Notes: generated from the sequence alone by a model not told the origin. Shown: positions 1-10,498, numbered from the stretch's first letter. The stretch: 64,000 bases of DNA from Haematococcus lacustris (GCA_030144725.1 JASKMD010000013.1:4337492-4401491), one strand, 5' to 3'. Translations and numbers: made by a program.

Positions 1-291
1 CAGAGCAGCAGGGCAGCAGGGCGGCAGGGAAGCAGGGCAGCAGGGTAGCAGGGCAGCAGGGTATCAGGGCAGCAGGGTAGCAGAGCAGCAGGGCAGCAGG
101 GCGGCAGGGAAGCAGGGCAGCAGGGTAGCAGGGCAGCAGGGTAACGGAGCAGCAGTGCGGCAGGGCAGCAGGGCGGCAGGGCAGCAGGGCGGCAGGGCAG
201 CAGGGCAGCAGGGTAGCAGGGCAGCAGGGCAGCAGGGCAGCAGGGCAGCAGGGCAGCAGGGCGGCAGGGTGGCAGGGGTGCAGGGCAGTAG
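1..291. repeat. 8-bp minisatellite (CAGCAGGG)n
   Basis: Tandem units of CAGCAGGG and one-base variants (CGGCAGGG, AAGCAGGG, TAGCAGGG) fill the left edge; the array probably continues outside the window. A second, shorter array of the same type lies at 23,564-23,673. No coding role is visible. Confidence 0.9.
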
Positions 292-358
292 GGCAAGAGC
301 ATTCTAGACAAGACATTCAAGGCGGAGCAGGGGCTTAGCGATGACTTGATCGAAATAA

Positions 359-377
359 AGGGTTAGGGTTAGGGTTA
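359..377 (+). repeat. Short interstitial TTAGGG repeat
   Basis: About three units of the telomere motif TTAGGG lie about 70 bp right of the minisatellite. The unit matches the long array at the right end of the window but has opposite orientation on the plus strand. It could be a scar of end repair or telomere capture; too short to decide. Confidence 0.7.
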
Positions 378-1301
378 AGGCCTGACTCAAGGTCACCTCA
401 TTGCATTCCGCACTTCCAGCTGTGCTGTAGCAGCCAGAGGCTAGGTCGTGCCATGCCGTATTGATAGGGTGGCACACACCAGGAGCTACTGCTGGCACCT
501 GATGTACCTCATGCAGATGGCCAATGCATAACATGGTATCGCAGCACGCCAGGCTGGACACGTCCCTTCCCTTGACGGCTGAATCTCTAGATGACTGGCA
601 GGAGCAGATGCTGGTCCCTCAGCAGGACATCATGTGGGCAGGGCTCTCAGGCATGCATCATCGCTGTGCAGGACCAGCAGCAAGGGTGTGCGACCAGTGT
701 GACATTCAGGCCAACCAAGTGTGCAGCAGGCTATGGGGCGGTTGGTCAAAGGCTGTGCAGCCTAGTCAGCCAGGCAGATTACTAGGTCTTACCTGCTGTT
801 GAAGTTGATACAGGTGCCACACACACAAGGGGGGACAGGGAGGTCACATCAGGCCCACCAACCGCTGCTTATGCAAATGCCAGGAGCTGAGCCCACCCTG
901 TGCTGCCACACTCCACCACCACACCCCTCTGCCAAATGCTTATGGCGGATTAAGGGCAGGGACACAGCCTGGGACGGGGCAGGGGCAGGCAACCGCATCT
1001 GCGTGACGATGAAGTCGAAAATGCGATGCTGGATGAGCAACATGCTGCTGCCATGGACACACTGCACCACCTTGCGTCGGCCCTTGCCGCACTAAAACAT
1101 GGTTGCATGAATCAGCTGGTGATGATAGTGACAGCGAGTCTTGGTAGTGAGCCACCACAATTACCCTTCTACATGTGTCAAGCAAGAGACATGCTGGAAG
1201 GCTGCAACCGTTTCAGCCTGCCTGCCCACATTGTCAAGTCCATTTTCAGTCAGACAGCATGGAGCACATAGCGTCTGCTTTGCCAGCTGCGTGTAGCCTC
1301 A
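378..1301 (+). other. Region with two exon-like stretches, unidentified
   Basis: No complete gene is recognised. Two plus-strand stretches read more like protein than their surroundings: about 524-700 (SQHARLDTSLPLTAESLDDW and onward) and about 1,009-1,110 (a helical-looking stretch including MLDEQHAAAMDTLHHL), the latter followed by a possible donor GTGATG. They could be exons of a degraded gene or transposon. I recognise no family, and the frames may be open by chance in this stop-poor sequence. Confidence 0.25.
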
Positions 1302-2978
1302 TCACTCAAACCACACCCTAAGCATGCCAGGCTGTGAAGGGTTGTTGAGCTTGCAGCATGCAGGCAGCGTGGGTGGGCCTGATGGCTGCTTGATGCAAAC
1401 TTCCATTATCCGTGACCAGGGCTGCTTCACCATGAGCCGCAGCGACTTGAGCATGGCTGCGATTGCCACGCCCTCCGAGGCCCAGCAGGTGATGTGCGTG
1501 ACGCTGGGCATGAGCTGAACCAGCCGGTGCCCAAACTCCAGGGATGGGGTCAGGCTGCACATGCTAAACTGAAGGCGAGTGCAGCCTTGGCACAGGGCAG
1601 CCAGCGCGGGGACATCTGCTGCACTGACGCCCTGCATGCCACTGAACACCACCTCTTGCAAGCCACAGCAGCGCAGTGGCTGCAGCAAAGCCTCAAACTG
1701 CGCCAGTTGTGCGCGGTGGGCACAGTCCAACTCCAAGGCCTTGATCGTCACCGGTACCTTGCAGGCCTGTGTCAGGTTGTGCACTGCAGCTGCAACCAAG
1801 AGGCTAGGATCAACATCATCTTCACTGTCATCGCCATCACCATCGTCCCCCATGCCAATACTGAGGCCACCCAGCACCAGGGGCTGGGTGAGGGAGTGCA
1901 AGGGCAGGTAGGCGGCAGTGCTGCAGTCGATCCAGTGGGTCAGCTCCAGCCGCTGCCAGCTGCAGGGTGCATCTGCACGTGAGCTGCTCAGGTCTGGCAC
2001 TGAGTTGAGCTGCACGCTGGTGAGCTGGGTGGCTGCCAGCAGGGCGTCAAGCTGCTCCTGACCATACAGTGTGACCCCAGGCAGCTGCAAGGTGTGCAGC
2101 CGGGGAAAGGCGCGCAACACTTCAGGCGGGTTGGTAAGGAAGCACTGCCTGGACACAGTCAGCACCTGCAGCTGTGGCAGCGGGCCCAGTGCCGCTGCAA
2201 GGGATGTGAGGGTCGGGTAGAGCTGCATGAGCTGTCGGACATGCAGCTGTTTTAGGTGCTGGGCTATTGGCTGGAGGCCAGGCATCAACACCTCCGCGCC
2301 AACATCCAGGCTGAGATGCTGAAGTGTGACGCCATGGAACAGGTTGGCCAGGGTAACGGCTCCTGACATAGGCCGCTTGGGCTGGGCGATGGTGGAGCCG
2401 GTGAGGTTCAGCTGCTGCAGCTGCAGGGACAGACGCTGGTGGTAGAGCAGGGCAGTCAGACTACTGCAGGGGATCGAGTAGCCGTGAAGGGCTAGGGAGG
2501 TCAGGCGTGGGATGCTATCTATCAGGTGCTGAGCAAGGTCCATGCAGTCCAGCGGTAGAACAACCTCGGCGTCTAAGGTATCGAGGCTGACCAGCTTGCA
2601 CGTCTCCGCGGCTGCCCAGCTGCCTTGCCTGTTCAGGACATCGGGAGGCAGCCGCATGTAGTGCCCGCTGCTGAGAGCGTGCGGCTGTTCCAAGATTAGC
2701 GCGAACCTCCGCGTCCTGGCGCTCAGGGCTGTGACGACGCGGCTCGTGAGCAGCTGGTTGCACCGGTGCTTGTCCAGCTGGATGCGGAAGGCTGAAGCGT
2801 GCAGGAGATTAGTCTGGGAGCAGGTGCGGCACGTAAGGGACAGCGCTCCACCCGCACCGAGCTGCGCGGCCCGGCTGACCACGTCGTCCACCAGCCCCGC
2901 AGGCAGGCTCAACAGCGGGGAAGGCGCACGCGCTGCTGGGTACGCCTTGACAGCAGCGTTGGAAGGCCCGCGCTGCAT
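1302..2978 (-). CDS. F-box-like/leucine-rich repeat protein (third N-terminal class)
   Basis: Intronless frame of 558 aa from the first ATG (2978). The frame is open further up to 3071, but that codon is GTG and an in-frame TAG precedes it, so 2978 is preferred. After a short leader the protein has an F-box-like helix region (LLSLPAGLVDDVV ... LSLTCRTCSQTNLL), then irregular leucine-rich repeats (QLQQLNL, LHTLQLPGV, AATQLTSVQL), the family motif PCSWQRLELT, and a C-terminal module with EFGHRLVQLMP and QPWSRIME. An acidic insert (about DDGDGDDSEDDVD) is peculiar to this copy. In known F-box/LRR proteins the F-box binds SKP1 of an SCF ubiquitin ligase and the LRRs bind the target; that role here is inference. 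Closest relative in the window is the partial gene at 37,208-38,036. The C-terminal QPWARWLD motif is altered, so this copy may be diverging. Confidence 0.78.
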   Translation of the reverse strand: MQRGPSNAAVKAYPAARAPSPLLSLPAGLVDDVVSRAAQLGAGGALSLTCRTCSQTNLLHASAFRIQLDKHRCNQLLTSRVVTALSARTRRFALILEQPHALSSGHYMRLPPDVLNRQGSWAAAETCKLVSLDTLDAEVVLPLDCMDLAQHLIDSIPRLTSLALHGYSIPCSSLTALLYHQRLSLQLQQLNLTGSTIAQPKRPMSGAVTLANLFHGVTLQHLSLDVGAEVLMPGLQPIAQHLKQLHVRQLMQLYPTLTSLAAALGPLPQLQVLTVSRQCFLTNPPEVLRAFPRLHTLQLPGVTLYGQEQLDALLAATQLTSVQLNSVPDLSSSRADAPCSWQRLELTHWIDCSTAAYLPLHSLTQPLVLGGLSIGMGDDGDGDDSEDDVDPSLLVAAAVHNLTQACKVPVTIKALELDCAHRAQLAQFEALLQPLRCCGLQEVVFSGMQGVSAADVPALAALCQGCTRLQFSMCSLTPSLEFGHRLVQLMPSVTHITCWASEGVAIAAMLKSLRLMVKQPWSRIMEVCIKQPSGPPTLPACCKLNNPSQPGMLRVWFE

Positions 2979-3675
2979 GCTCGTAGTCTCCGCTGCCTGC
3001 AATGCTGCCGGTGACGGACTCGTGACGCAGCGGAGTCGGCCCGCCTGCTGCAAAATGTCACACAGCGCCACAGCCTTCAGCTAGTGTTTGAGAGTGCAAT
3101 AAGCAACAAGTAACCAGCCTGTGTCTTATAGTTAGTGCTGGAGAGTATAACACCTTACAGGTATACAACAACCTCTCATTGCTGGGCAGTTTGCCCCAGC
3201 ACAACAGACGCCAAAATGTCCGCATCACCACCACAGTGCAATGACATAATGAGACAAACACTTGGGACCGAATGGCACCATAACCATCTCCATCTTATCA
3301 CAGATGCCTTGTTTACCAATCAGCAGCAGCACCCTGTTTGGACCACGACACCATGCCAAGTCACTGCAGCCTCATCCTCCTTTACTGCAACAACGTCCAC
3401 TCAACACACAACTCGACAAGCAACACCAACCTACAGGTTTGTCAGCAGGCCAACAATGTTACAGGAACACGGGCGTCATGCACATACAGGCAGGCAAAGG
3501 CTGGTGAGAAGGGGCTGCGCTGATCACCCTCCACATCCTCCGGCAAGGCACACACTGCTGTTGGCACACATGAATGGAGCCGCTCTTGCATCCGCATGCA
3601 AAGCATATGCTGCTGCTGCTCGTGGCAGGGATGCACACACTCGTGACTCAGGCGCATGTCTTGTGACTCATGCGC
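2979..3675. other. Spacer between two family genes
   Basis: No gene recognised. The stretch 3,474-3,640 is clearly similar to 38,490-38,670, the corresponding spacer of a paralogous gene pair, which marks the pair as a segmental duplication. Translation of the strip just upstream of the left gene (LLCWGKLPSNERL, about 3,160-3,220, minus strand) resembles a strip upstream of the partial gene at 38 kb, probably shared 5' UTR sequence. Confidence 0.5.
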
Positions 3676-5394
3676 TTATGTCTTAAAGCACACCCTGAGC
3701 TTGCCTGGCTGGGTGAGGGGGCTGGCCTGCCAGCATGTAGGCAACCTATCAGAGCCTGATGGTCGCCAAATGCAAATGTCCAGCCAGCGGGCCCAGGGCT
3801 GATCAGCCATGAGCTGCAGTGACTGGTGCATGGCTGCCGAGGCTGAGCCGTCTGAGTCGTAGAAGGTGAGGTGGGTGACAGTAGGCATGAGCTGCACCAG
3901 TTGGCGCCAGAACTCCAGGGAAGGGGTCACGCTGCCGCAGGCAAACTTAAGTTGTGTGCAGGCCTGGCACAATGGCGCCAGAGTCAAGACATCTGCAGCG
4001 CCCACATTCATGTCGGACACGCGCACTGTTACAAAGCTGCAGTGCTTCAGCGCTTGCAGCACAGCCACCAGCTGCTGCAACTCGACATGCTGCTCTGCTG
4101 CTGTGTCATCCTCAGACATGTACAGCCACAACTCCTTGATCCTCACTGGCACACTGCAAGCCTGTGTCAAGTTATGGACTGCAGCTGCCACCAGAGCGCA
4201 GTTGTCACCTTCGTTAGCACTTATGGCAAGCGCTGCCAGCACCAAGGGTTGGGTGAGGGAGTGCAGAGGTAGGTGTGCCGCAGAGGAGCAGTCAACATAG
4301 CCTGTGAGCTCCATTCGCTGCCAGCTGCAGGGCACATCTGCACGTAACTTGGTCAGCCTCTGGAATGAGCGGAGCTTGATGCTACTGAGCTGGGTGGCTG
4401 CCAGCAGCGTGTCCAGCTGCTCCTGCCCATAGACTGCTGCGCCAGGCAGCTGCAGGGTATGCAGCCGAGGCAATGCCTGCAGCAGCTCAGACAGACCCCC
4501 CAGGTCGGGAGTGAGGGAAATCGTCAGCACCTGCAGCTGAGCCAGGGGCTGCAGTGCTGCAGTGAACTCGTCAAGGCACTCCTCATACCCCTGCTGCTGG
4601 ATGCACAACTGTGTCAGGTGCTGGGACAATGGCTGCAGGTTGGGCAGCAGACTGTTGTTCCCATCTTCAGCCATGGTGTTGAACAGCAGGCTCAGCTGCT
4701 TGAGCCTGGATGCATGGAATAGGTTGGCCAGGGTGGCTGCCCCTGGCTCAGGCCGCTTAGCCTGAAGGATGGTGGTGCTGCTGAGGTCCAACTGCTGTAG
4801 CTGCAGGGACAGGCGCGGGTGGGAGAGTAGGGTGGCCAGATCACTGCAGGGGACGGAGTAGTTGTGGAGCGACAGGGAGGTCAGGCTTGGGAAGCTGCCC
4901 ATCAAATGCTGAGCAAGGTCGGGGCTGAAGCCCAGAGTCTTATGAAAGCTGAAGGAGGGACCCTGGATACTTCCCAGCTTGCAGGCTTCCACGGCTGCAC
5001 AGCTGGCCAGCTTCTTGAGAACCTCGGTCAGCAGTGTTATGTACTGCCTGCTGCTTTGTGCCGGCTGACGCTCAAGAGTCAGGGCCAGCTGGCATGTCCT
5101 GGCTTGCAGGGCTGCGACGACGCGTGGTGTGAGCTGCTGGTCGCAGCCCTGGCACTCCAGCTGGATGTGGAGAGCGGGGGCGTGCAACAGGTTGGTCTCG
5201 GAGAACGCGCCACAGGTGAGAGACAGGGTGCCCCCAGCACCGAGCTGTGTGGCCCGGCGGGCGACGTCGTCCAGTAGCGCAGCAGGCAGTTCCAGCAGGA
5301 GGGTGCCAGGAATAAGAGCAAGAAGAGGTCCACGAAGTGCTGAAGGTGCCTCGCCATTGACGGATGCATCGCTACGCCTGCGCCGCTTGACCAT
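3676..5394 (-). CDS. F-box-like/LRR protein, MVKRRR class
   Basis: Intronless 572-aa protein starting at ATG 5394. The N-terminus MVKRRRRSD is a plausible basic nuclear localisation signal. An F-box-like segment follows at about residues 33-80 (LLELPAALLDDVARRATQLG ... LSLTCGAFSETNLLH), then leucine-rich repeats (SLTSLSLHNYSVP, QLQQLDLSS, QLQVLTISL, LHTLQLPGA), the PCSWQRMELTGYVD motif, and the C-terminal module EFWRQLVQLMP / MADQPWARWLDICI. Class members elsewhere in the window are at 38.7-40.4, 47.7, 50.1, 55.7 and 58.1 kb. The shared promoter motif lies 72 bp upstream. Nuclear substrate-adaptor function is inference from domain architecture only. Confidence 0.85.
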   Translation of the reverse strand: MVKRRRRSDASVNGEAPSALRGPLLALIPGTLLLELPAALLDDVARRATQLGAGGTLSLTCGAFSETNLLHAPALHIQLECQGCDQQLTPRVVAALQARTCQLALTLERQPAQSSRQYITLLTEVLKKLASCAAVEACKLGSIQGPSFSFHKTLGFSPDLAQHLMGSFPSLTSLSLHNYSVPCSDLATLLSHPRLSLQLQQLDLSSTTILQAKRPEPGAATLANLFHASRLKQLSLLFNTMAEDGNNSLLPNLQPLSQHLTQLCIQQQGYEECLDEFTAALQPLAQLQVLTISLTPDLGGLSELLQALPRLHTLQLPGAAVYGQEQLDTLLAATQLSSIKLRSFQRLTKLRADVPCSWQRMELTGYVDCSSAAHLPLHSLTQPLVLAALAISANEGDNCALVAAAVHNLTQACSVPVRIKELWLYMSEDDTAAEQHVELQQLVAVLQALKHCSFVTVRVSDMNVGAADVLTLAPLCQACTQLKFACGSVTPSLEFWRQLVQLMPTVTHLTFYDSDGSASAAMHQSLQLMADQPWARWLDICIWRPSGSDRLPTCWQASPLTQPGKLRVCFKT

Positions 5395-5545
5395 GACAGT
5401 TGCACCCTATTATCTAAAACAGAGCCGCAGCGGACGAGCTCATTTGATATCAAATTTGCAAGCCTTGACTCTTCCGCAGCATTCACATGCAAATGAATTT
5501 GAGATGCCAGACCGCTTGCTCCAGCCCTCTCCTACCTAGGATGAC
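5395..5545 (-). promoter_or_regulatory. Conserved upstream region of MVKRRR-class gene
   Basis: On the minus strand, 5,467-5,490 reads GCATGTGAATGCTGCGGAAG plus AGTC, ending 72 bp before the ATG. The same motif stands 79-81 bp before the ATG of other MVKRRR-class genes (47,553; 50,038; 55,547; 58,032; a shorter form at 40,474). A second shared strip related to GGAGCAAGG lies further upstream. Conserved motif and spacing suggest a core promoter or 5' UTR element. Confidence 0.55.
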
Positions 5546-5864
5546 CAGTGCAGCGCTGACTTGATCTTGCCTGCCTGGGCACATTAGGAGGCTGAAGGCA
5601 GATGGGGCTACCACCGCTGAGCTGGATACACAACTACAAAGCCTCGTCTTCCATGTATTCATCGCATCAGGTCCTAAGCCCTTATGGAGCCCCGAAAGTG
5701 TTACAGGATGCCATTCAGGTCCGGCATTGCCTCATCTTGCCGGAACAGCATGAATGCACAAGGGAGCCTGCAGCTGGTGCAGGATGACGTAACAGCCCCC
5801 TCATCTCTCACCAGGGCCTCCATTCGAGTGCCTACCACCTAGAATATTGCCTGACCCATGAGGG
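5546..5864. other. Intergenic, nothing recognised
   Basis: No open frame of note. The strip 5,615-5,740 (CTGGATACACAACTACAA ... CATCGCATCA) resembles 40,690-40,830 next to the paralogous pseudogene, so it belongs to the duplicated gene-pair block. Confidence 0.4.
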
Positions 5865-6855
5865 CTATAGCCAAGAGTTGGCATGACTTGCATGCACTGA
5901 TTGTAAGCTGATGACAGCTAAGATGGGGACACATAATACTGTGTCACAGGCTGCTGCTGCTGCTGGTCCTTTGATGGCCGGTCTTGCAGACGCTTGGCGG
6001 TCCGACCACCAGCGCAGCTCCAGTGGGCGCCACCTGCTCTCCCCAATGCGCTGCGTTTGTAATGATGCATTGCAGTACCTGGCCAGCCCCCTGCCTGGCT
6101 GAGGACCTGATTTGGCTTTGTCAGCCTTGCCCTTGCCTTTGCCTGTGCCCTTGGTGGGCTGAGTGGGCTCAGCTGCCTGCTCAGCCTTGGTGTGCTTGCT
6201 GCGCTTGGATGACGGGGGAGTGCTGGGCTGTGGCTCTAAGGCTGCCTGGCTGCATGGGGGCTGAGGCAGGATGCGGGGGGCCACTACCAGGCACCACATC
6301 AGCCCCCGCACTGACTCATCACGCTGTTGGCTCCAGGCTGGGCGCAGCAGGCGGAGGTCCACCTGCTCTGCTGGGGGCTTCCAGCCTGCACGCCTGGTGG
6401 GCTGCTCATGGTCCAGCTCCTCCTCACAGGGCTGCTGGCCATTCACTGCTGAGCTGACCCGGCTGGTGTGGTACTCATCCACTAGCACCAGCCTGCCCCG
6501 CTGCTGGTCTGTGCCCCTGGACTCTTTCACTTCCATGCCCACTCACCACCTCCCAATACATAGCCCACCCACCCACCGTCACCTTCTCAAACAATTGCTC
6601 CAGACTCAGCCGCAGCCATGCCCACTTAGGGCCCAGGTACACCTCCCACACTGCATCCCAGGTGGCCAGGGTGGTGGTGATGTGCTGCCGGTTGGCCTCC
6701 AGGGGGGTGCCGGCTGAGCTGGCTGCTGCCAGGAGCTGGAGGTGGGGCTGGATTGGTGCTAGCCACTGCTGGGTGGGCTGGGCTGCTGGGTGGGCTGGGT
6801 GGGCTGGGCGGGCGTTGTTCAGGTCTGCTTCCAGCTGGCCTGACTTCTAGTCCCA
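5865..6855 (-). pseudogene. Fanzor/TnpB-like RuvC nuclease remnant
   Basis: Two exon-like segments on the minus strand. The first (about 6855 to 6583) reads ...LATWDAVWEVYLGPKWAWL... and ends at LEQLFEK before a donor GTGACG. The second (6542-5865, 225 aa) has VDEYHTSRVSS at residues 21-31, a Cys-containing strip (NGQQPCEEE), RGLMWC at 79-84, a Lys/Gly-rich linker, and GRGLARYCNASL at 150-161 followed by GESRWRPLEL. The order 'xDExxTSxxxS ... Cys strips ... RDxNAA' is the C-terminal RuvC layout of TnpB and its eukaryotic Fanzor relatives. In the last motif the expected Asp of RDxNAA is Tyr (RYCNAS), and a stretch between the segments appears missing, so the copy should be inactive. The family assignment uses motif order and remembered algal homologues; no search was run. 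Confidence 0.55.
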
Positions 6856-7722
6856 GTAAGCTTCAACCAGGCCAGCTGGTTTGCTGGAGGCTGCACTGAC
6901 TGCCTGGTGAATCCGGGGTTGATGCCCACCCCACTCTGTGCGGCTGGATCAAACACACAGCCTCACACTTCTCAGCTAGGGCCTCGCTGATGTGGGGGTG
7001 TCCCACCACATGGGTCTCTGCTGCTGTACCTGGGCAGCTGTTGCTCCTGGGGGCCCTGCTGCTGGGGGTGGGGGAGGAGGGGTGGGGAGGGGGCGTGTGT
7101 AGTGCACACACGCTGACACCGGCCTGTCAATTTTAGACCCCTGGTTGGCCAGCTCTCTGACTCACACCCTTCACGTTCATGGAGGCAATCTGGTCTGAGC
7201 TGGAGGCACTAGAGTCTTTCAAAGCTAGGATGCATGGTGCAGCATATCACCTGTTACACCATCCCTAAACCACATCTACAACCCAGCCCATCACTCTCAC
7301 AGATAATTGGTACATGTAACAGCCCAGGGCACTCAGACCCTAGGACCCTGACAGCTTGCTCCAGCATTGCAGACCAGCTACTGCCAACGCTTGCATTGAA
7401 TGCGGTCTTGACTCGTTTGCCACCCTGACCCTGCCAGCCTAACACACACTGGTCATCAGTCAGCCAGCACCAGGCCAGGTTCTAGCAGGTGAGTGCATGG
7501 GAGGAAGTGTGATGTCACATGCAAGCCACAGTGACTTACGTGGCGCATGCAAGTCAGGCAGGGCAGGCACACTGTTGGCCTTGCCTTCCTGCCATCCCAC
7601 ACGCCTCATCACACTGACCTGGCTGCAGGTGGCTGCTGGCTCACTAGCGCCTGCCATGATCCAGCACCGCCATCATGCTCAGCTCCAGTGCAGTGACCTA
7701 GCCCTAGCCCTAGCCACTGGCA
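6856..7722. other. Intergenic, no gene recognised
   Basis: No convincing coding segment. It may contain further decayed sequence upstream of the nuclease remnant (minus strand), but no motif can be named. Confidence 0.4.
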
Positions 7723-8905
7723 CTAAGCACCAAACACTACCTTGATGCGGCCCAGCTGAGAAGGGTTGTTTAACACCTTGTTCATGTCCAGGCAGCAACC
7801 AGGCAACGGCCGCCCTGCAGCACTGACCTTCATGTCCAGCCACCTGGCCCAGGGCTGCCCAGCCATCAACCGCAGTGACTCGCACATGGGCTCGGTGGCA
7901 GCACCTGCCACAGACCAGGAAGTGACCTGCTGCACTGCAGGCATGAGCTGCACCAGCTGCTGCCAGAAGTATAGCGAGGCTAGGGCGCTGACACTGCGGA
8001 ATCTGAGGCGCAGTGGAGCCAGTGCCGTGACGTTGGCTGCGCTGCCAGCAATGAGTCTGGCACTAGTCACCCTGCAGCCCCAGCCCCCAGGGCCCAGCTC
8101 CAGCTGTGGCTCATGAGCTGAAGGCCAGCTCTTAGGCCCCTCACCTGACACCTGACACCAGCCAGGAGCCACAGCCAGCAGGTGAGGGCGCCGCCAGAGG
8201 GCTAGCGAGGCGCGGGAGCTGTCACTGTAGACTGGCAGGCCTGGCACAGTGGAGGCAGTGTTGTGACATAGGCTGCGCTGGCAGCAAACAGATTGCTGAC
8301 TTCAACCATGTCCCAGGCCCAGGCTGCTGCAGCTGCAGGGACAGCTGCGGGTGTGAGAGAGTGCGCGTAGTCTGGGTGTTAAGAGTCCTTGCCGTGGTGC
8401 TGCAGTGGGTGCAGCTGAGCCAGCCACCCAATGCTGCAGGTGAGACCTCTGTTGATGCAAGGGCACATGGTCGTTGAGGGGAGTACCCGCCTCTCTGTCC
8501 TCTTCTGGCCTGACATCCACATCCACACTTAAGACATTAACATACAGTGACAGGCACCTGGCAAGTCTATGTCAGGGTGTGGACTGCAGCTGTGTCGGTG
8601 CCAGGAACGTCATCTACACCGATGCAGAGCCGCTGCACGTTCTGAGTCAGGAGTGTAGCAACAGACAGGCGGCAGAGAGGCAGTCCATGCTGCTTGCCAC
8701 GCGCAGCTGCTGCCAGCTGCAAGGTGCATCTGCGCGTGGAGCGTCCAACCCGTGCAGTATGCCCAAATGGACGCTGGTGAGCCGCGTTGCCGCCAGCAGG
8801 GTTCCCAGGTCCTGCTCCCGGACTGTTGCACCTGGCAGCTGCAGGGTGTGGAGCTGGGGCCGCGCTGGCAGCAGCTCAGACAGGCCCTCCAGGCCCTCTT
8901 AGGTG
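7723..8905 (-). pseudogene. Decayed F-box-like/LRR family pseudogene
   Basis: Only the C-terminal part is open (8247-7723): FWQQLVQLMPAVQQVTSW and QPWARWLDMKV are intact family motifs. Upstream, fragments in shifting frames still match the family: a strip near 8,700-8,760 corresponds to PCSWQ, and 8,830-8,890 corresponds to the LHTLQLPGA repeat. Several stops and frameshifts separate them, and the F-box end is missing. Flanking sequence at 8,925-9,093 aligns with 20,865-21,100 left of the gene at 21.2 kb, so this is a dead copy of an MSQ-type repeat unit or a relative. Confidence 0.75.
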
Positions 8906-9093
8906 GGATTTAGTTGACAATGCGTTTCTCATCTTGTCTAGGGGTTCCCATGCAACCTCCCAGCCACTCTCACAGCAGCCTCAACACCTGAACTCAATGT
9001 GTGTGGTCACAAAGCTGCTGTCATCACGCATGATGCAAGCGTTGAAGCTGCCTAGTCTGGTTCAGCCACGCATGTCTCATTGGTGTCACCGCT

Positions 9094-9100
9094 CCTGGGT
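9094..9100. repeat. Target-site duplication, left (CCTGGGT)
   Basis: CCTGGGT here is repeated at 10,499-10,505. The paralogous spacer at about 21,105 has a single CCTGGGT, which fits an empty insertion site. Confidence 0.65.
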
Positions 9101-9420
9101 TCAGGTGTTCCCAACTAACAGAGAATGTCAGGAAACTGACCCTTGGCAGTCGGACGGCTGTAACTCTGCACTCACTGCGCTAAATGTTATGCTAGATGGT
9201 TCACAATGTAGCCAACCCTGCCAGCTACCTTTCACCCATCCATAATTATTTTACACTCAGTAGGTCAGGCGCTCCCAACTGTTTAAAAATGACAGGAAAC
9301 CGACCCCTGGTAGTAGGACGGCTGTAACTCTGCACTCGCTGCGCCAAATCTAATGCTATCTGGCTCAGTATGTAGCCAACCCAGCCAGCTACCTTTCACC
9401 CATCCAGAACAATTATCTAG
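9101..9420 (+). repeat. Two-copy subterminal repeat of about 165 bp including the TIR
   Basis: 9,101-9,240 and about 9,270-9,405 are diverged copies of one unit. Each starts with a TIR-like TCAGGYGYTCCCAACT, then GACAGGAAAC-type sequence, GGACGGCTGTAACTCTGCAC and AGCTACCTTTCACCCATCC. The left end of the transposon is thus tandemly duplicated with an internal TIR-like copy. Confidence 0.75.
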
Positions 9421-10498
9421 TCAGTAGGCCGTGCACAGCAAAGCATCAAAGTTAGTAATTCAAATTTGAGCTATTTCGGGGCATGCAGTCATCGCTGCGA
9501 CCGCCCGCGTCGCTTAGGTTGCTCAACACGAGCCTGCGCATCGGCAGAAGCAGTCGGATCGGAGAACGGTTGCGGAAATGTGGCAATGAGCCCACGTCCC
9601 CCCCTTACCTGGAGGGCAATGCCACAGCTCGACCATTGGGAATTACAGCATGCTACATACTAGGTTAAGCTCATCTAGGACAGTGTTACAAACGCTCATA
9701 CTCAGACAAGCCAAGAGCTCACTCTGGTCTGTGACCCCCCAACTCCCTTAGCCGATTTCAGGGCCAGAGCCATGCAGTCAGTTACACAACTCCACAACTC
9801 CACACCATGACCGAGTTTGGACTCGGCTCCTCTGAGAGTTACACTCCCCTACATCCCATCCACCTGCGTGCAAAGTTTCATAGCTCAACTGCCACCCCAC
9901 AGCCCCGTAGCCCTGATTCTGCTTGGAGAACATGATGTCACTTTGAAGTTGTCAAACTGATAGAGGCCTGGGCTGTTTAACGTGCGGTTTGTTTCAACAA
10001 ATGCGCCAAGGGGTCAAGAACAAACATTTTGTGGCCGTTTTCCTGTGGGTGCAACGGGTGCAACACAGTGGAGGACACAGTCGAGGAGGGGGGGTGTAAC
10101 CCGGTGATACCTTAGTGTGCGCCGACCCAAATGGTGTATTCGGCGGAAGTGAGCACATCTATTATGTTTCATTCACCCCGTCTAGGCGCCCTGCACGCCC
10201 GGCAGGCATCGCGTCGGGTGTCAGCCGGACATTCCATTTGTGCACAACCAGCTCACTACGCTAGGTAGATGGGGCCACAGCGATGCGGCTCACCGTGCCA
10301 AGGAGACCCGTCTCGCCGCTGTGATTTGTTCGCGGGCACATGTGGCAGTACGCGGGCAAAGACTCCAATGGCTAGCGCTGATGGTCAGATTACGCGCATT
10401 GATTTGCAGCTACCAATGTGATAAACGCTATCGAAAACGATACAGTATTGAGAGAGTACTTGCATGCATATTACCAACCCCATGTTGGGAACACCCGA
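9101..10498. mobile_element. Non-autonomous TIR DNA transposon, 1.4 kb
   Basis: The element begins TCAGGTGTTCCCAAC and ends with the reverse complement of TCGGGTGTTCCCAAC: 15-bp terminal inverted repeats with one mismatch. It is flanked by a 7-bp direct repeat CCTGGGT. The sequences on both sides align with a continuous stretch at 21,010-21,300 that lacks the insert, which fixes both ends independently. No transposase-like frame is present, so it is non-autonomous. The superfamily is uncertain: hAT elements usually make 8-bp duplications and here 7 are exact. Confidence 0.7.

Noticed and set aside
2979..3071. Upstream extension of the 1.3-kb gene to 3,071
   Set aside because: The first codon is GTG and an in-frame TAG lies just before it; the first ATG is at 2,978.
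7698..7715. CCCTAG-type triplet of telomere-like units
   Set aside because: Unit is CCCTAG rather than CCCTAA and only three copies; chance or decay cannot be separated.
10080..10110. Possible polypurine tract followed by an LTR start (GGAGGGGGGGTGTAAC)
   Set aside because: No second LTR or retroviral coding sequence; the stretch lies inside a TIR element whose ends are fixed by an empty site.
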